DNA of 64,000 nucleotides, from assembly GCA_037176705.1 (NCBI GenBank), contig JBAWUJ010000089.1:1-64000 (forward strand), given 5' to 3'. This document shows positions 8,992 through 20,554 of the stretch, piece by piece; the stretch's first letter is position 1, and each line of letters starts with the position of its first letter. This DNA comes from Molossus alvarezi (Eukaryota > Chordata > Mammalia > Chiroptera > Molossidae). The translations under genes were made by a program, and so were the position numbers. The notes under the pieces were generated by a model. That model was not told the DNA's origin, made no database searches, and worked only from the letters and a program-made list of their open reading frames with translations.

Positions 8992-11870
8992 GATTGTTTT
9001 AGATCTTAGCTATTGTAAATAGTGCAGCTGTGAAAATAGGGGTACATATATTATTTCGGATTGCTGTTTCAGAGTATATTCCTAGAAGTGAGATCACTGA
9101 ATAAAATAGCAATTCAATTTTTTACTTTTTCAAGTAACATTATAGTATTCTCCACAGTGGCTACCCCAAATCTGCATTCTACCCAGCAGTGTATTAGAGT
9201 CCCCTTTTCTTCACATCCTCCCAACACTTGATTGATGATTTGTTGATAGCAGCCATTCTGAGAAGTGTGAGGTGGTACCACATAGTTGTTTTAATTTGCA
9301 TCTCTTTGATGATTAGTGACATTGAGCATTTCTTCATATGCCTCTTGGCCATTTGTATGTCCTGTTTGGAGAGGTATCTATTTAGGTCCTCTGCCCAATT
9401 CTTAATTGGGTTCTTTGTCTTCCTATTCTTGAGTTTTATAAGCACTCTATATATTTTGGAAATTAACCCTTATGTGCTGCATCATTGGTGAATATGGTCT
9501 TCCAGATAGTAGGATCACTTTGCGTTTTGATGGTTCTTTCTTTTGCTATGCAGAAGCTTTTCACTTTCATGTAATCCCACGTGTTGATTTTTTTTTTTTT
9601 TTTGGTGTGTATGTGTTGCCTTAAGTGTTGTATCAGTGAAAATTCTGCTATCTATGTCTGAAAATTTGTTGCCTGCACTTTCTTCTAGCATTTGTATGGA
9701 TTCACAAGGTACATTTAACTATTTTATCCATTTCGAGTTTATTCTCATGTATGCTGTAAATTGGTGGTCAACTTTATTTTATTTTGCAAGTAGCAGTCCA
9801 ATTTTTCCAAAACCATTTATTGGAGAGACTGTCTTGACTCCACTGTATGTTCTTGCCAACTTTGTGTATTGTTAATTGAACATATTGTTTTGGATCAATT
9901 TCTGGTTCTCTATTCTGTTGCATTTATCTATCTGCCTGTTCCTATGCCAGTACCCGGCTTATTTTCATTAGAGTGGCTTTGTGGTATAACTGAAATCTGG
10001 TAATGTGATCCCTCCTACTTTGTTTTTTTTCAAGATTTGTGTGGCTACTAGGTGTCGTTTTAGTTTATATAAATTTTTGGAGTGTTTGTTCTAGGTCTCT
10101 GAAGTAAGTCATTGGTATTTTGGTGAGGATGTCATTGAATGTATAGATTGCTTTGGGTAGTATGGACATTTTAATGATGTTAATTCTTCTATGAACAAGG
10201 TATATGCTTTCATTTTTTTATATCTTCCTCCACTTCTAATTGCAATGACCTGTACTCATCTGTGAAGAGGTCCTTTACTTCTTTGCTGAAGTTTATTCCT
10301 AGGTATTTTAATTTCTTGTGCTGTGATGGTAAATGAAATTGATTTTTTAGTTTCTCTTTCTGTGATTTCAGATTTGGTGTATAAAAATGCCATCAATTTC
10401 TTGACATTAATTTTGCATCCTGCCACTTTGCCAATTTCATTTATTAAGTCTAGTAGATTTTTGATGGAGTCTTTAGGGTTTTTTTTTTTTTTTATGCACC
10501 ATATTATGTCATCTACATATAATGACAGTTTCACTTCTTCCTTTTCAATTTGGATCCCTTTCATTTTCTCTCCATGTCTAAATGCTATGTGTAAGACTTC
10601 CAGTACTATGTTAGTTAAGAGTGGCATAAGTGGGCATCCCTGTCTTGTTCTCATTCTTAAGGGAAATGCCTTTTGTCTTTGCCCATTGAGTATGTTGTTG
10701 GCTGTGTTTTTCGTATGTGGCCTTTATTATATTGTGATATGATCCCTCTATTCCCATATTGCTGAGCGTTTGTGTCAGAAGTGGGTGTTGGATTTTGTCG
10801 AATGCTTTTTTAGTATATATTGATATGATCATATGGTTTTTATCTTTTATCACATTTTTTGATTTGCATATATTATACAATCCTTGAGTGCCTGGAATGT
10901 AACCCACTTCATCATGATGAATAATGTGTTTGATGTATTGTTGGATTTGATTTGCTAATATTTTGTTAAGAATTTTGGCATGTGTTTTAATCAGGAATAT
11001 TGGCCTGTAGGTTTCTTTTGTTTGTAGTGCCTTCATCTGGTTTGGGAATTAGGATTATTCTGGCCTCATAGAGTGTGTTTGGAAGTGTTCCGTCTTCTTG
11101 GATACTTTGAAATAGTTTGAGAAGGATGGGTGTGAGTTATTTGAAAGTTCAGTAAAACTCTCCCGTGAAACCGTGAAACCGTCCGAGCCTGGGCTTTTGT
11201 TTGCTGGGAGATTCTTTGTTATATCTTTAATTTTCTTAGTTGTGATTGGTCCGTTCAAGTTTTCTATCTCATTTTGTTTAGTTCTGGGAGATTATGTATT
11301 TCTATAAATTTGTTCAGTTGTTCATCTTTTGAATTATTTTTAGTCTGTCTGTTGACTATTTGTGCTGTTATCTTTGCTATTCATTTTCTACTCCTTAATC
11401 TTTTTTTCTGTTTGTTTGTTGTGTTTTTGTTCTAGTTTTTTAAGTTCTGATGTAAGATAGTCAATTAGAAAATCTAGTTTCCTGAGGTAGACATGTATGG
11501 TATAAACTTTCCTATCTGGACTACTTTCACTGAATCCCATTGATTTTGTGTTGTTGTGTGTTCATTTTCATTGGTTTGCATGAAGTTTTTAATTTTTTCT
11601 TGATGTTCTGATCCCATTCATTGTTTAATAACATGCTATTTAGTCTTTATGTGTTGAAATGTTTTTGTGTATTTTTTTGGAATTCATTTTTAGTTTCCCA
11701 TCTCTTCACTTTCTATGTATGTAAGGCTTTTGTTGTGAGTTGGATCTCTTCTAAACAACATATATATGAGCTATGCATTCTTATGCAGTCACCTACTCTG
11801 TGTCTTTTCATGGAAGTGTTTAATCTGTTTGTGTTTAAACAATTATTGATATGTACTTATTTATTGCAAT
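8992..11870 (-). pseudogene. L1 ORF2, start lost and endonuclease deleted
   Basis: The position of the usual start (ATGGCAATAAATAAG in other groups) reads ATTGCAATAAATAAG at 11,868-11,870, so the initiator codon is gone. About 520 bases of endonuclease, including the GDFN region, are missing at about 11,698, with a TTTC microhomology at the join. Reverse transcriptase pieces are readable at 11,036-10,611 ([11 protein letters not shown]) and 10,654-10,256 ([12 protein letters not shown], then [10 protein letters not shown] with both aspartates). The C-terminal part is at 9,445-9,194. The other group A copies share both lesions. Confidence 0.85.
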
Positions 11871-11968
11871 TTAATTTATTTTGGTTACATTTCTCTTTCT
11901 ATTCCCTCTGCTTATTACAGCACCCCTTTAACAGTTCTTAGAGAGCTGGATGTTTCTAACATATTCTA

Positions 11969-12791
11969 TTAGCCTTTTTGTTTGTGAAGCTCTTCCTTTA
12001 TTTCACCTTCTATTTTCAATGATAGTCTTGCTGGATAGAGTAGTCTTGGATTCAGATCCTTGTGTTTCCTTACCGTGGTCACTTCTTGACTTTCTCCTCT
12101 GTCCAGTAGTGTTTTTGTTGAGCATTCAGCTGATAAGGTTATGTGAATTTTTTTGTCAGTAATCTGTTGCTTATCTCTTGCTGTGTTTCAAATTCTATTT
12201 CTCTCTTTAATTTTGGGCTATTAATTATTATTTGTCTTGATGTGGGCCTCGTTGGATTCTTCAAAGTTGAAGCTCTTTGTGCTTCTTGAAATTATGTGCC
12301 ATTTTCCTTCACGAAGTTATGAGTGTTTTCTGACACGATTAATTCAAATATATTTCTATCCCTTGCTCATTTTCTTCTTTTCCTGGAACTTCTATGATGT
12401 GTCTGTTATGTGTTTCATGGTGTCCCACAGTTCTCTTAGGCTGTCTTTCTGTTTTTTAATTGTTTGTTTCCTTTTGGTTCTCTTGTTGGGTGATATTTTG
12501 TACCCTGTCTTCTAATTCACAGATCCACGCGTCGGCTTTCTATGACCTGCTTTTGATTCCTTCCAATGTGTTCTTTATATCTCCTATTTCATTATTTATT
12601 TCCAGTTTGTTCATTTTCAATTTTTCTTTATCTTCACTCATGCTGTTGAGCTCTTTACTAATGTTGTTGAGTTTCCTCATAGTATTACTTTAATTCTAGC
12701 TCTTATATCTCGTTTAAATCCATTTCATAATTCTCCTCCCCTGTAGACTATCTTGTTCTTTCATTTGGGACTTGTTTTTTTGTTTCACCAT
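11969..12791 (-). pseudogene. L1 ORF1 (group A), broken
   Basis: The start ATG is at 12,789-12,791 and begins MVKQKNKSQMKEQD. The stop TAA is at 11,969-11,971, after a tail resembling ELPRQKG. Length is about 274 codons. Several internal frame breaks leave only short open pieces. The layout is a coiled-coil N-terminal part and an RNA-binding C-terminal part. The spacing to the dead ORF2 start is about 100 bases. Confidence 0.8.
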
Positions 12792-13345
12792 TGCGGCTGT
12801 CTCACTGGGTTTTAGAGCTCGCCAAATTTTCCCTGTGGGTGTAGGTGTTTTTCTCGTTGACTCCCTTTACTGGGTTTGGATAAGTGTGAAAGAACGCATG
12901 GTAAACACTACTCTCAAAAATTATTTTCCTTGGTAGATTGGAAGGCCAAGAAAAGGTTCATTTGTCCTCTAGCTTTTTCCTGGCAGCCATTAGTCTCATT
13001 AACTTGATGAACCTCAATTTTTAGCCCTCAAATGAATGAAAGATTCCTTAGGTATAAGAGCAATTCCAGAGGGTGGGACACTTGCTTTCTGTCAGATGCT
13101 ACATGTTAATGAGCCTCAATTTGCATTTTCAGGTCAGCCTGGTGGTGTTGAATTTCTGAGGGAGGGGCCATTGCTTCTCCAAAGGCTCTGAGAAGAAGCT
13201 CCTTGAATAAGGTGGCTGGTGTTCTATGAGAAATTGATAACAGCACAAACTCCCAGTCTCCTTCCCTCCAGCTCTCTTCTGAACCAACTTCCTGGATTCT
13301 CTCCACATATTTTCAGTGCAGTCAGCCCTCCCTCTGCTGGATCCC

Positions 13346-13354
13346 AAGGTAAGT
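13346..13354 (+). promoter_or_regulatory. Antisense splice-donor match in L1 5' UTR
   Basis: The plus strand reads AAG|GTAAGT, a perfect vertebrate donor consensus, about 290 bases inside the L1 5' end and pointing out of the element. Equivalent sites occur at 5,777-5,785 (AAG|GTGAGT), 19,674-19,682 (AAG|GTAAGT), 34,326-34,334 (AAG|GTGAGT) and 51,516-51,524 (AAG|GTAAGT). The sites at 40,677 and 46,081 are decayed. Use as a splice site is inferred. Confidence 0.5.
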
Positions 13355-13638
13355 GGATGTACTTGATTTTGTGCTATTTAAAACCTCTGCCTTCTCAGCT
13401 GAAGCAGCCTTTAGCTATTGTTTGTGGGCCCCCAGCCTGCTCTATCACACCTCCACAGTTTCTACCAGGCTTAATTCGGCACCCTCTTTTTGTCCCTGGT
13501 TATACAGGTTCTCTCAGCTGTTTGGAGTTGGTTTTTCCCAATGTTGTGTTTTTATTTTTGGTGTAGTTTCAGATTGGTTTTCAGAGGAGGTTTGTGTAGC
13601 TTCCATTTACTCCACTGCCATTTTTCCTTCCCTTAATA

Positions 13639-14009
13639 TTTTATAAAATTTTATGTTGGTAATAATACTGAATCACTGAATATAAATACAAATGATTTCT
13701 TCAACCTCTTCATGACATCCCAAATAAATACATTCACAGTTAGAAAACTGAGGCCCTGAGAGAAGACACATGAGGGTTCTGGGAAAAAAATAACTAAAAA
13801 TTCACATTTCGGGATTCACTGGCCATGATCTGAAACATCCCATATCTATCAATATTTATATCTATCTATCTATATCTATATCTATATCTATATCTATATC
13901 TATATCATCTATATCTATCTATATCCACATCTAATCTATCTATATCATCTATGTCTATATATAATGTATCTATACCACCTCTATTTATATGTATATAGTT
14001 ATTTATTTT
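13639..14009. repeat. Non-L1 flank with TATCTA microsatellite (copy 1 of 4)
   Basis: About 200 bases of non-L1 sequence (GAAAACTGAGGCCCTGAGAG near 13,745, possibly an old MIR or L2 scrap) are followed by a degenerate TATCTA/TCTA microsatellite at about 13,845-13,990. The same flank plus microsatellite recurs at 40,966, 46,366 and 51,773, always just right of a group A L1 5' end. It therefore travels as part of a larger duplicated block. No gene is visible. Confidence 0.85.
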
Positions 14010-14412
14010 CAATATTTATTAATTAATTTTTTTTGTTCCAGATGTTTCTCCTTTCCCCCCACTGCTTTCTCCTCTCCCTGCCTCTGAGCCCTGCCTCCAG
14101 CTTTTTTGTCCATGTCCAGTGTTCATGCAAACATGCATATAAGTTCTGCGGTTTATATCTCTCTCACTACCCTCTCTTCAGGGGATTGCCAGTCTGTACC
14201 CCACTTCTACATCTTTGGGACTATCCCATTCCTCAGACTGTTACCTTCATTATATTCCACGAATAAGGGAGATCGTATGATACTTTTCTTTCTGTTTTTC
14301 TTGTTTCACATAGGTTAATACTTTCCAGGTTCCTCCACGTCGTCACAAAGGATAAGATATCTTTCTTTCTTAGAGCTGCATAGTACTCCATTGTGTATAT
14401 GTACCACAGATT
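14010..14412 (-). mobile_element. L1 3' end (group A), interrupted
   Basis: L1 3' UTR and the last codons of ORF2, from TTTGTTCCAGATGTTTCTCC at about 14,030 to the GTGTATATGTACCACAG landmark at 14,394-14,410. The same 3' end follows the microsatellite at 41,400 and 46,700, so this is the start of the next group A copy. It is cut off at about 14,412 by the 3' end of another L1. Confidence 0.82.
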
Positions 14413-14650
14413 TTTTTTCTATTAATTAATTTTTGTTACAGATGTTTCTCCTTTTCCCCCCACTGATTCCCGCCTCCCCCTCCCTCCCTACACTTTCCCT
14501 AGTTTGCTGTCCATGTTTACTGTTCATGCATACATGCATATAAGTTCTGTGGTTTATCTCTCCCCCACCACCCCTTCTTCTGGGGACTGTCAGGCTGTAC
14601 CCTATTTCCACGTCTCTGGGACTACCCTATTCCTCAGACTGTCATTTTCA

Positions 14651-17600
14651 TTATATTCGACAAATAAGTGAAATCATATGAAACTTTTCTTTCTGTTTGA
14701 CTTGTTTCACTTAGGATGATACTTTCCAGGTCCCTCCATGTAGTCTCCAAGGATAAGAGGTATTTCTTTCTTACAGCTGCGTAGTACTCCATTATGTATA
14801 TAGACCACAGCTTTTTTATCCATTCGTCTAATGATGGACACGTGGACTGTTTCCAGATCTTTGCTATTGTAAATAGTGCTGCTATAAACATGGGGGTACT
14901 TATATTCTTTCTGATTGTTGTTTCAGGCTTGTTAGGTTATATTCCTAGAAGTGAAATCACTGGGTCAAATGGAAGTGCAATTTTTAATTTTTTGAGGTAA
15001 CACCATATTGTTTTCCGTAGTGGCTGCACCAGTCTGCATTCCCACCAGCAGTGCACTAGAGTCCCCATTTCTCCACACCCTCGCTAACACTTACTGTTTG
15101 ATGATTTGTTGATGGCAGCCATTCTGACATGTGTGAGGTGAAACCTCATTGTTGTTTTAATTTGCATCTCTCTGAAGATTAGTGGTGATGAGCATTTCTT
15201 CATATGTTTCTATTGCCTTAGCTGATGTGTCAGTGAAAATTCTGCTGCATATGATGTCTGAAATTTTATTGCCTGCAGCTTCTTCTAGGAATTTTTGGAT
15301 TCATCAGTCACCTTTAAGTCTTATCCATTTTGAGTTTATTCTTGTGTAGGGTGTAAGTTGATGATCTAGTTTCATTTTTCTGCAAGTAGTCGTCCAGTGT
15401 TCCCAGCACCATTTATTAAAGAGGCTGTCCTTACTCCACTGTATGCTCTTTCCACCTTTGTCAAATATTAATTGAGCATATTGCCTTGGGTTCATTTCTG
15501 GATTCTCTGTTCTGTTCAACTGGTCGATATGCTTGTTCTTGTGCCAGTACCAGGCTGTTTTGATTACAGTGGCTTTGTAGTATAACCTAAAACCTAGTAT
15601 TGTGATCCCTCCAACTTTGTTCTACCTTTTCAAGATTGCTGTGGCTATTTGAGGCCTTTTTTGGTTCCTTATGAACTTTTGAAGCAATTATTCTAATTCT
15701 GTGAAGTGTGCCATTGGTATTGTGATGGGGATTGCATTGAATCTATAGATTGCTTTTGGTAATATGGACATTTTAATGATGTTAATTCTCCCAATCCATG
15801 AACATGGTATGTGCTTTCACTTTTTTATATCTTCCTCTATTTCTTTTTTCAATGACCTTTAATTTTCTGCCAATAGGTTCTTTATTTCTTTGGTTAAGTT
15901 TATTCCTAGGTATCTTAATTTCTTTGCCGCAGTGGTAAATGGGATTGTTTTCTTAGTTTCTCTTTCTGTGAGTTAATCATTGGTGAATAAGAATGCTATC
16001 AATTTCTTGATGTCAATTTTGTATCCTGCTACTTTGCCAAATTTATTTATTAAGTCTAGTAAACTTTTGATGGAGTCTTTTAGGTTTTCTATGTATAGTA
16101 TCATTTTATCTGCAAATAATGACAATTTCACTACCTCCTTTCCAATTTGGATTCCTTTTATTTTCTCTTCCTGTATGATTGCTGTGGCTGAGACTTCCAG
16201 TACTATGTTAAATAAGAGTGGCGAAAGTGGGCATCCTTGCCTTCTTCCTGTTCTTAAGAGACATGCTTTTAGATTTTGCCTATTGAGTATGATGTTGTTT
16301 ATAGGTTTTTCATATATGGCCTTTATTATGTCTAGATATGATCCCTCTATTCCCACACTGTTGAGCATTTTTATCAGAAATGGCTGCTGGATTTTGTCTA
16401 AGGCTTTTTTGGCATCCTTTGTTATGATCGTGTGGTTTTTATTTTTCATTTTTTTTTATGTGGTGTATCACGTTTATTGCTTTGCAAATATTGTACCAGC
16501 CTTGCATTTCTGGGATGAATCCCACTTGGTCATGGTGGATAATTTTTTTTGGTGTATTGCTGTATCCAATTTGATAGTATTTTGTTCAAGATTTTGCATC
16601 TATGTTCATCCGGGGTATTGGCCTGTAGTTTTCTTTCTTTGTTGTGTCTTTTTCTGGTTTTGGAATGAGAATTATACTGGCTTCATAAAACTAGTTTGGA
16701 AGTCTTTCTTCTTCTTGAGCTTTTTGGAATAGTTTGAGGAGAATGGGTGTTAGTTCTTCTTTGAATGTTCGGTAAAACTCCCCTGTGAAGCCATCCAGTC
16801 CTGGGCTGTTGTTTGCTGGTAGAGTCTTGATTACATCTTCAATTTCTTCTGTTGTAATTGGTCTGTTCAAGTTTTCTATCTCTTCCTGATCCAGATTTGG
16901 GGACTATGTGTCTCTAGAAATTTGTCCATTTCGTTTAGATTGTCTAATTTTTGCCATATCATTCTTCATCATAGTTGTTAACGATCTTTTGTATTTCTGT
17001 GGTGTCAGTTGTTATTTCTCCTCTTTGCTTTTTGATTTTGTGTATTTGGGTTCTCTCTCTTTGCTTCTTGGTGCGTATAGCTAAGGGTCCGTCAATCTTG
17101 TTTATTTTTTCGAAAAACCAGCTCTTTGTTTTATTTATCTTTTGAATTGTTTTTGTGGTCTCTATGTCATTCATTTCTGCTCTGATCTTTACTATTGCCT
17201 TCCTTCTACTTGCTCTGGGGTTTTCTTTTTGTTTGCTCTCTAGTTCTTTAAGTTATGAGGTTATATAATCTATTAGAGATTTTTCTTGTTTTTTGAGGTA
17301 GGCCTGAAGTGCTATGAACTTACCTCTCAAAACTGCTTTCGCTGCATCCCATAGATTTTGTGATGTTGTGTCTTCATTTTCATTGGTTTTCATGAAGTTT
17401 TTTATTTCTTCCTTGATCTTGTTGGTGACCCATTCATTGTTTAATAACAGCTATCTAGCTTCATGTGTTCAAATGTTTTGTATGTTCGTCTTGCAATCAA
17501 TTTCTAGTTTCATGCCATTGTGATCTGAGAAGATGCTTGATTTGATTTCAGTCTTCTTGAACTTGTATAGACTTAGTTTGTGCCCTAACATGTGGTCTAT

Positions 17601-18206
17601 CTTTGAGAATGTCCCATGTGCACTTGAGAAGAATGTGAATTCTGTAAGATTGGGGTGTAATTCTCTGTAGATATCTATTAAATCCATTTGGTCTATCGCT
17701 TTATTTAGTGTCTCTGTTTTCTTGCTAACTTTTTGTCTATAGGATCTATCCAGTGATGTCAGCAGGGTGTTGAAGTCCTCTGCTATGATTGTATTGCTAT
17801 CAATTTATCTTTTGAAGTCCTCCAGTAGATTTTTAATATATTTTGGTGGTCCAATATTGGGTGCATATATGTTTATCAAGGTTATATCTTCCTGTTGGAT
17901 AGATCCTTTCAATATTGTGTAGTAGCCTTCTTTGTCTCTAGTTATGGCCTTCATTTTGAAGTCTATTTTATCTGATATGACTAGTGCTACCCCAGCTTTC
18001 TTTTCCTTTTCATATGCTTGGATGATTTCTTTCCATCCCTTCACTTTCCATCTATGTGAGTCTTTTAATGTCAGGCGGCTCTCTTATAAACAATATATGG
18101 ATGAGTCATGCTTTCTTATCCAATAAACTACTCTGGGTCTTTTTATGGGAACATTCAGTCCATTTACATTTAAGGTGATTATTGATATGTACTTATTTAT
18201 TGCCAT
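14651..18206 (-). pseudogene. L1 ORF2, broken
   Basis: The start ATG is at 18,204-18,206 and the expected stop region at about 14,651. Readable pieces are the endonuclease at 18,044-17,805 and 17,687-17,469 ([20 protein letters not shown]), and the reverse transcriptase at 16,449-15,973 ([20 protein letters not shown]). The reverse transcriptase loop reads FADKMILY, so the second catalytic aspartate is replaced. The endonuclease motif reads EDFN instead of GDFN. The tail piece 14,891-14,634 has the C-terminal motif [11 protein letters not shown] deletion at 15,203 removes about 80 codons. Not functional. Confidence 0.87.
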
Positions 18207-18294
18207 TTTTGTTTAGTGTGGTTCTATTTTTCTTCCCATTTCTTCTGCTGATTACAGTAGTCCTTTTAACATTTCTTGCAGTGCTGGTTTGGTG

Positions 18295-19159
18295 CTAATG
18301 TGTTCCCTTAGCCTTTTTTGCCTGGGAAACTTTTTATTTGACCTTCTATTTGGAATGATAGCCTTGCTGGGTAGAGTAGTGTTGGATTCAGATCCTTGTT
18401 TTTCATGACCTTGATTACTTCATGCCATTCTTTTCTTGCCTGTAGTGTATCTTGTGAGAAATCAGCTGAGAGCCTTATGGGGGTTCCTTTGTAGGCAACC
18501 TGTTGGTTCTCTCTTGCTGCTTTTAGGATTCTCTCTTTATTTTTAATTTTTGGCCCTTTGATTACTATGTGTCTTGGTGTGGGCTGGTTTGGGTTCTTCT
18601 TACTTGGGGCTCTCTGTGCTTCTTGAACTTGAATGCCTTCTTCCTTCAACAAATTAGGGGAGTTTTCTGTCATTATTTCTTCAAATATATTCTCTAATCC
18701 TTGCTCATTTTCTTCTTCAGCGATTCCTGTTATGTGAATGTTACTACATTTCCAGTTGTCCCACGATTCTCTTAAGCACTCTTCCTCTTTTTAATTGTTT
18801 TTTTTTTTTTTTCCCTTTTGGTTTTCTCATTGTTTGATTTTTTTCTATCCTATCATCTAATTAACTGATCCAGTCCTCAGCTTTCTCTACTCTGCTATGT
18901 GTGTTTTTTTTTTTCTATTTATTTATTTCTGATTGTCATTCTTCATTTCTTTTTGTTGGTTTTTAATTTGTAACTGGTTGATTTTCAACATTTCTCTGTC
19001 TTTACTCATGGTGTTCATGTCCTTACACATGCTGTTGATGTTCCTCAAAATCATAGCTTTGAGTTCTAGCTCCTATTACTTGCTTAACTGAAGTTCATTT
19101 ATCTCCTCTTTGGTAGAGGTCTCTTGTTCTTTCATTTTGCTTTTGTTTCTGTGTTTCAT
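18295..19159 (-). pseudogene. L1 ORF1, broken
   Basis: The start ATG is at 19,157-19,159 (MKHRNKSKMKEQETSTKEE) and the family stop TAG at 18,295-18,297. Length is about 288 codons, as expected for this group. The C-terminal half is open from 18,673 to 18,308 and keeps NQPTPRHIVIKGPKIK and IRLSADFS. Frameshifts in the coiled-coil part (18,780-18,960, which includes a T-run on the plus strand) break the rest. Confidence 0.85.
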
Positions 19160-19975
19160 TATTTTGGCTATCACAGTGGGCTTCGGAGCTTGCCAATATT
19201 TTCTTGTGGGTGTTGGTATTCTGTTGTTTTTGGTTCCCTCTCCTGAATTTGAATAAGCCAGGGTGAACACACTTTACACACCACTGTCAGCCTTACTTTC
19301 CTGATTAAAGTTGCTAGCCCTGGGAATGGTACACTAATCATCTAGCTTTTTGCCTGGAGGATATCAGTAGCAGTTGTCTAAAGAACCTTGACTTCTCCTT
19401 TGAATGAAAAACTCCCTTAGGTGCTCAGCATAAGGGGATTTCCTGAGGTGGGGCAGATGTTGGTTGTTAATGGACCTCAATTAGCATTTCAATGGCCACC
19501 TTGTGGGGTCAAATCTCTGAGGGAGGGGCCACTGCCTCTCCCCAGGGTCCTGGGAAGAACTAAGATGACCACAGTTCTCCATCGCTGCACTCAGCAAAAG
19601 CTCTGAGCACCCTCCAAATCCCGAGTGTCCCAACACGGTTCCAGTCCAGTCTGCCCTCCCTCTGCCGGAGCCCAAGGTAAGTGGCTATGGCTTTGAGCCT
19701 CTGTCCAGACTCTGAGTTGTGGAGCCTTGGGAGTTTAACCTGAGGGCGCTCGTCACAACTAAGGCCGCTGCTCCCATCTAAGGCCGCTGCCTATGGTGGG
19801 CTCCCAGGTACCCTTTCGCATCTCTGCAAGTCTATCAGAATTGAGTCAGTGTTATGCGATCCTTCCAGCTGCTTTTCTGTTGCATTTTCCTGATCATTTG
19901 TCTTTATTATCATTGTAATACAGTTTGTCCTGGGAAATGGTCTGTGTAGCTTCCATTCATTCTGCCACCATTTTA

Positions 19976-20302
19976 GAATCTGTTTTCCTAACTCTTGAGA
20001 TACCTGGTTTATTCACTCATTGAACAGAAATGACTGCTGACTATACCAGGTTTTGGGGATGTAACAGAGAACAAACCAGACAAAAATTCTTGCTCAAATG
20101 GATCTTGCATTCTACTGGGGGAGAAACAGGCAGTTAACAAAAGTCAAATCAGATGGTGCCAAAAGCTATCAAGCATAAAACGAAAGACAGTGTGATGAAG
20201 GTTCTAACATATACTTCACCTTTCCTTGATTACTTTACTGTTCTCTGCTCTGTTTGACCTTATTGCCCTTTCCAATTATTTTCATCTTATACATTTTTTA
20301 CA
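19976..20302 (-). mobile_element. L2 remnant and short flank
   Basis: The stretch 20,000-20,135 matches my memory of the L2 3' end read antisense: GGGGATGTAACAGAGAACAAA, then ACAGACAAAAATTC-like sequence and CATTCTACTGGGGGAGAAAC. L2 is an ancient LINE that died long before this L1 activity, so this is part of the original locus. The same block, with small indels, is at 58,679-59,010. A repeat-library search would settle the family. Confidence 0.7.
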
Positions 20303-20554
20303 TAATTTTTTATCAATTTATTTTTGTTATGGATGGTTCTCCTTTTTTTCCCCCATTGAAACCCTCCTCCCTATACCCATTACCCCATACCCGGCTTTGT
20401 TGTCCATGTCTATCAGTTTTGCGTACATGCATATAAGTTCTGTGGTTTATCTCTTCTCTCCCCCCACAACCCTATCTTCTGAGGGTTGTCAGTCTGTACC
20501 TCACTTTCACGTTTCTGGGTCTGCCCAATTTCTCAGACTTTTATGTTCATTATA

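Larger units (their letters stand above)
8701..13638 (-). mobile_element. L1 element, group A, endonuclease-deleted, 3' UTR to 5' UTR
   Basis: The 3' end is near 8,720 (TTTGTGTTACAGATGTTTCTC) and the 5' end near 13,638 (complement of ATTTACTCCACTGCCATTTT). All parts are present in order except two. About 190 bases of 3' UTR/ORF2 end are missing at 8,991 compared with 37,250-37,433, and about 520 bases of the endonuclease are missing at about 11,696-11,700. The element inserted into the old L1 on its left. It is the unit-1 version of the element at 36,975-40,965. Confidence 0.87.
14413..19975 (-). mobile_element. L1 element, group B, near full length
   Basis: About 5.56 kb running from a T-run and TTTTTGTTACAGATGTTTCTCC (3' end, 14,415-14,450) to the 5' end at about 19,975 (complement of CATTCTGCCACCATTTT). 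All L1 parts are present. One internal deletion of about 250 bases lies at about 15,203, where the ORF2 C-terminal part jumps ahead. The 5' UTR has only a trace of the GC repeat found at 5.9 kb. The right flank is the L2 remnant, as for the copy at 52.8-58.7 kb. Confidence 0.88.

Noticed and set aside
13845..13990. TATCTA array as CRISPR or satellite centromere
   Set aside because: It is a simple degenerate microsatellite without spacers, recurring four times through duplication of its surroundings.
13639..14009. Flank plus microsatellite as a novel 5' extension of group A L1
   Set aside because: It always follows the L1 5' end, which at first suggests an element part. But all copies are in the collinear duplicated blocks with a 5.4-kb period, so shared ancestry of one locus explains it.
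15980..16732. Long plus-strand open frame of 250 codons (and similar ones at 1,976-2,584, 26,434-27,036 and 3,870-4,403)
   Set aside because: They are exact antisense shadows of L1 reverse transcriptase, ORF1 or endonuclease. L1 sense DNA is A-rich, so its complement has few stops. The predicted proteins are low-complexity F/L/S-rich and match no family.
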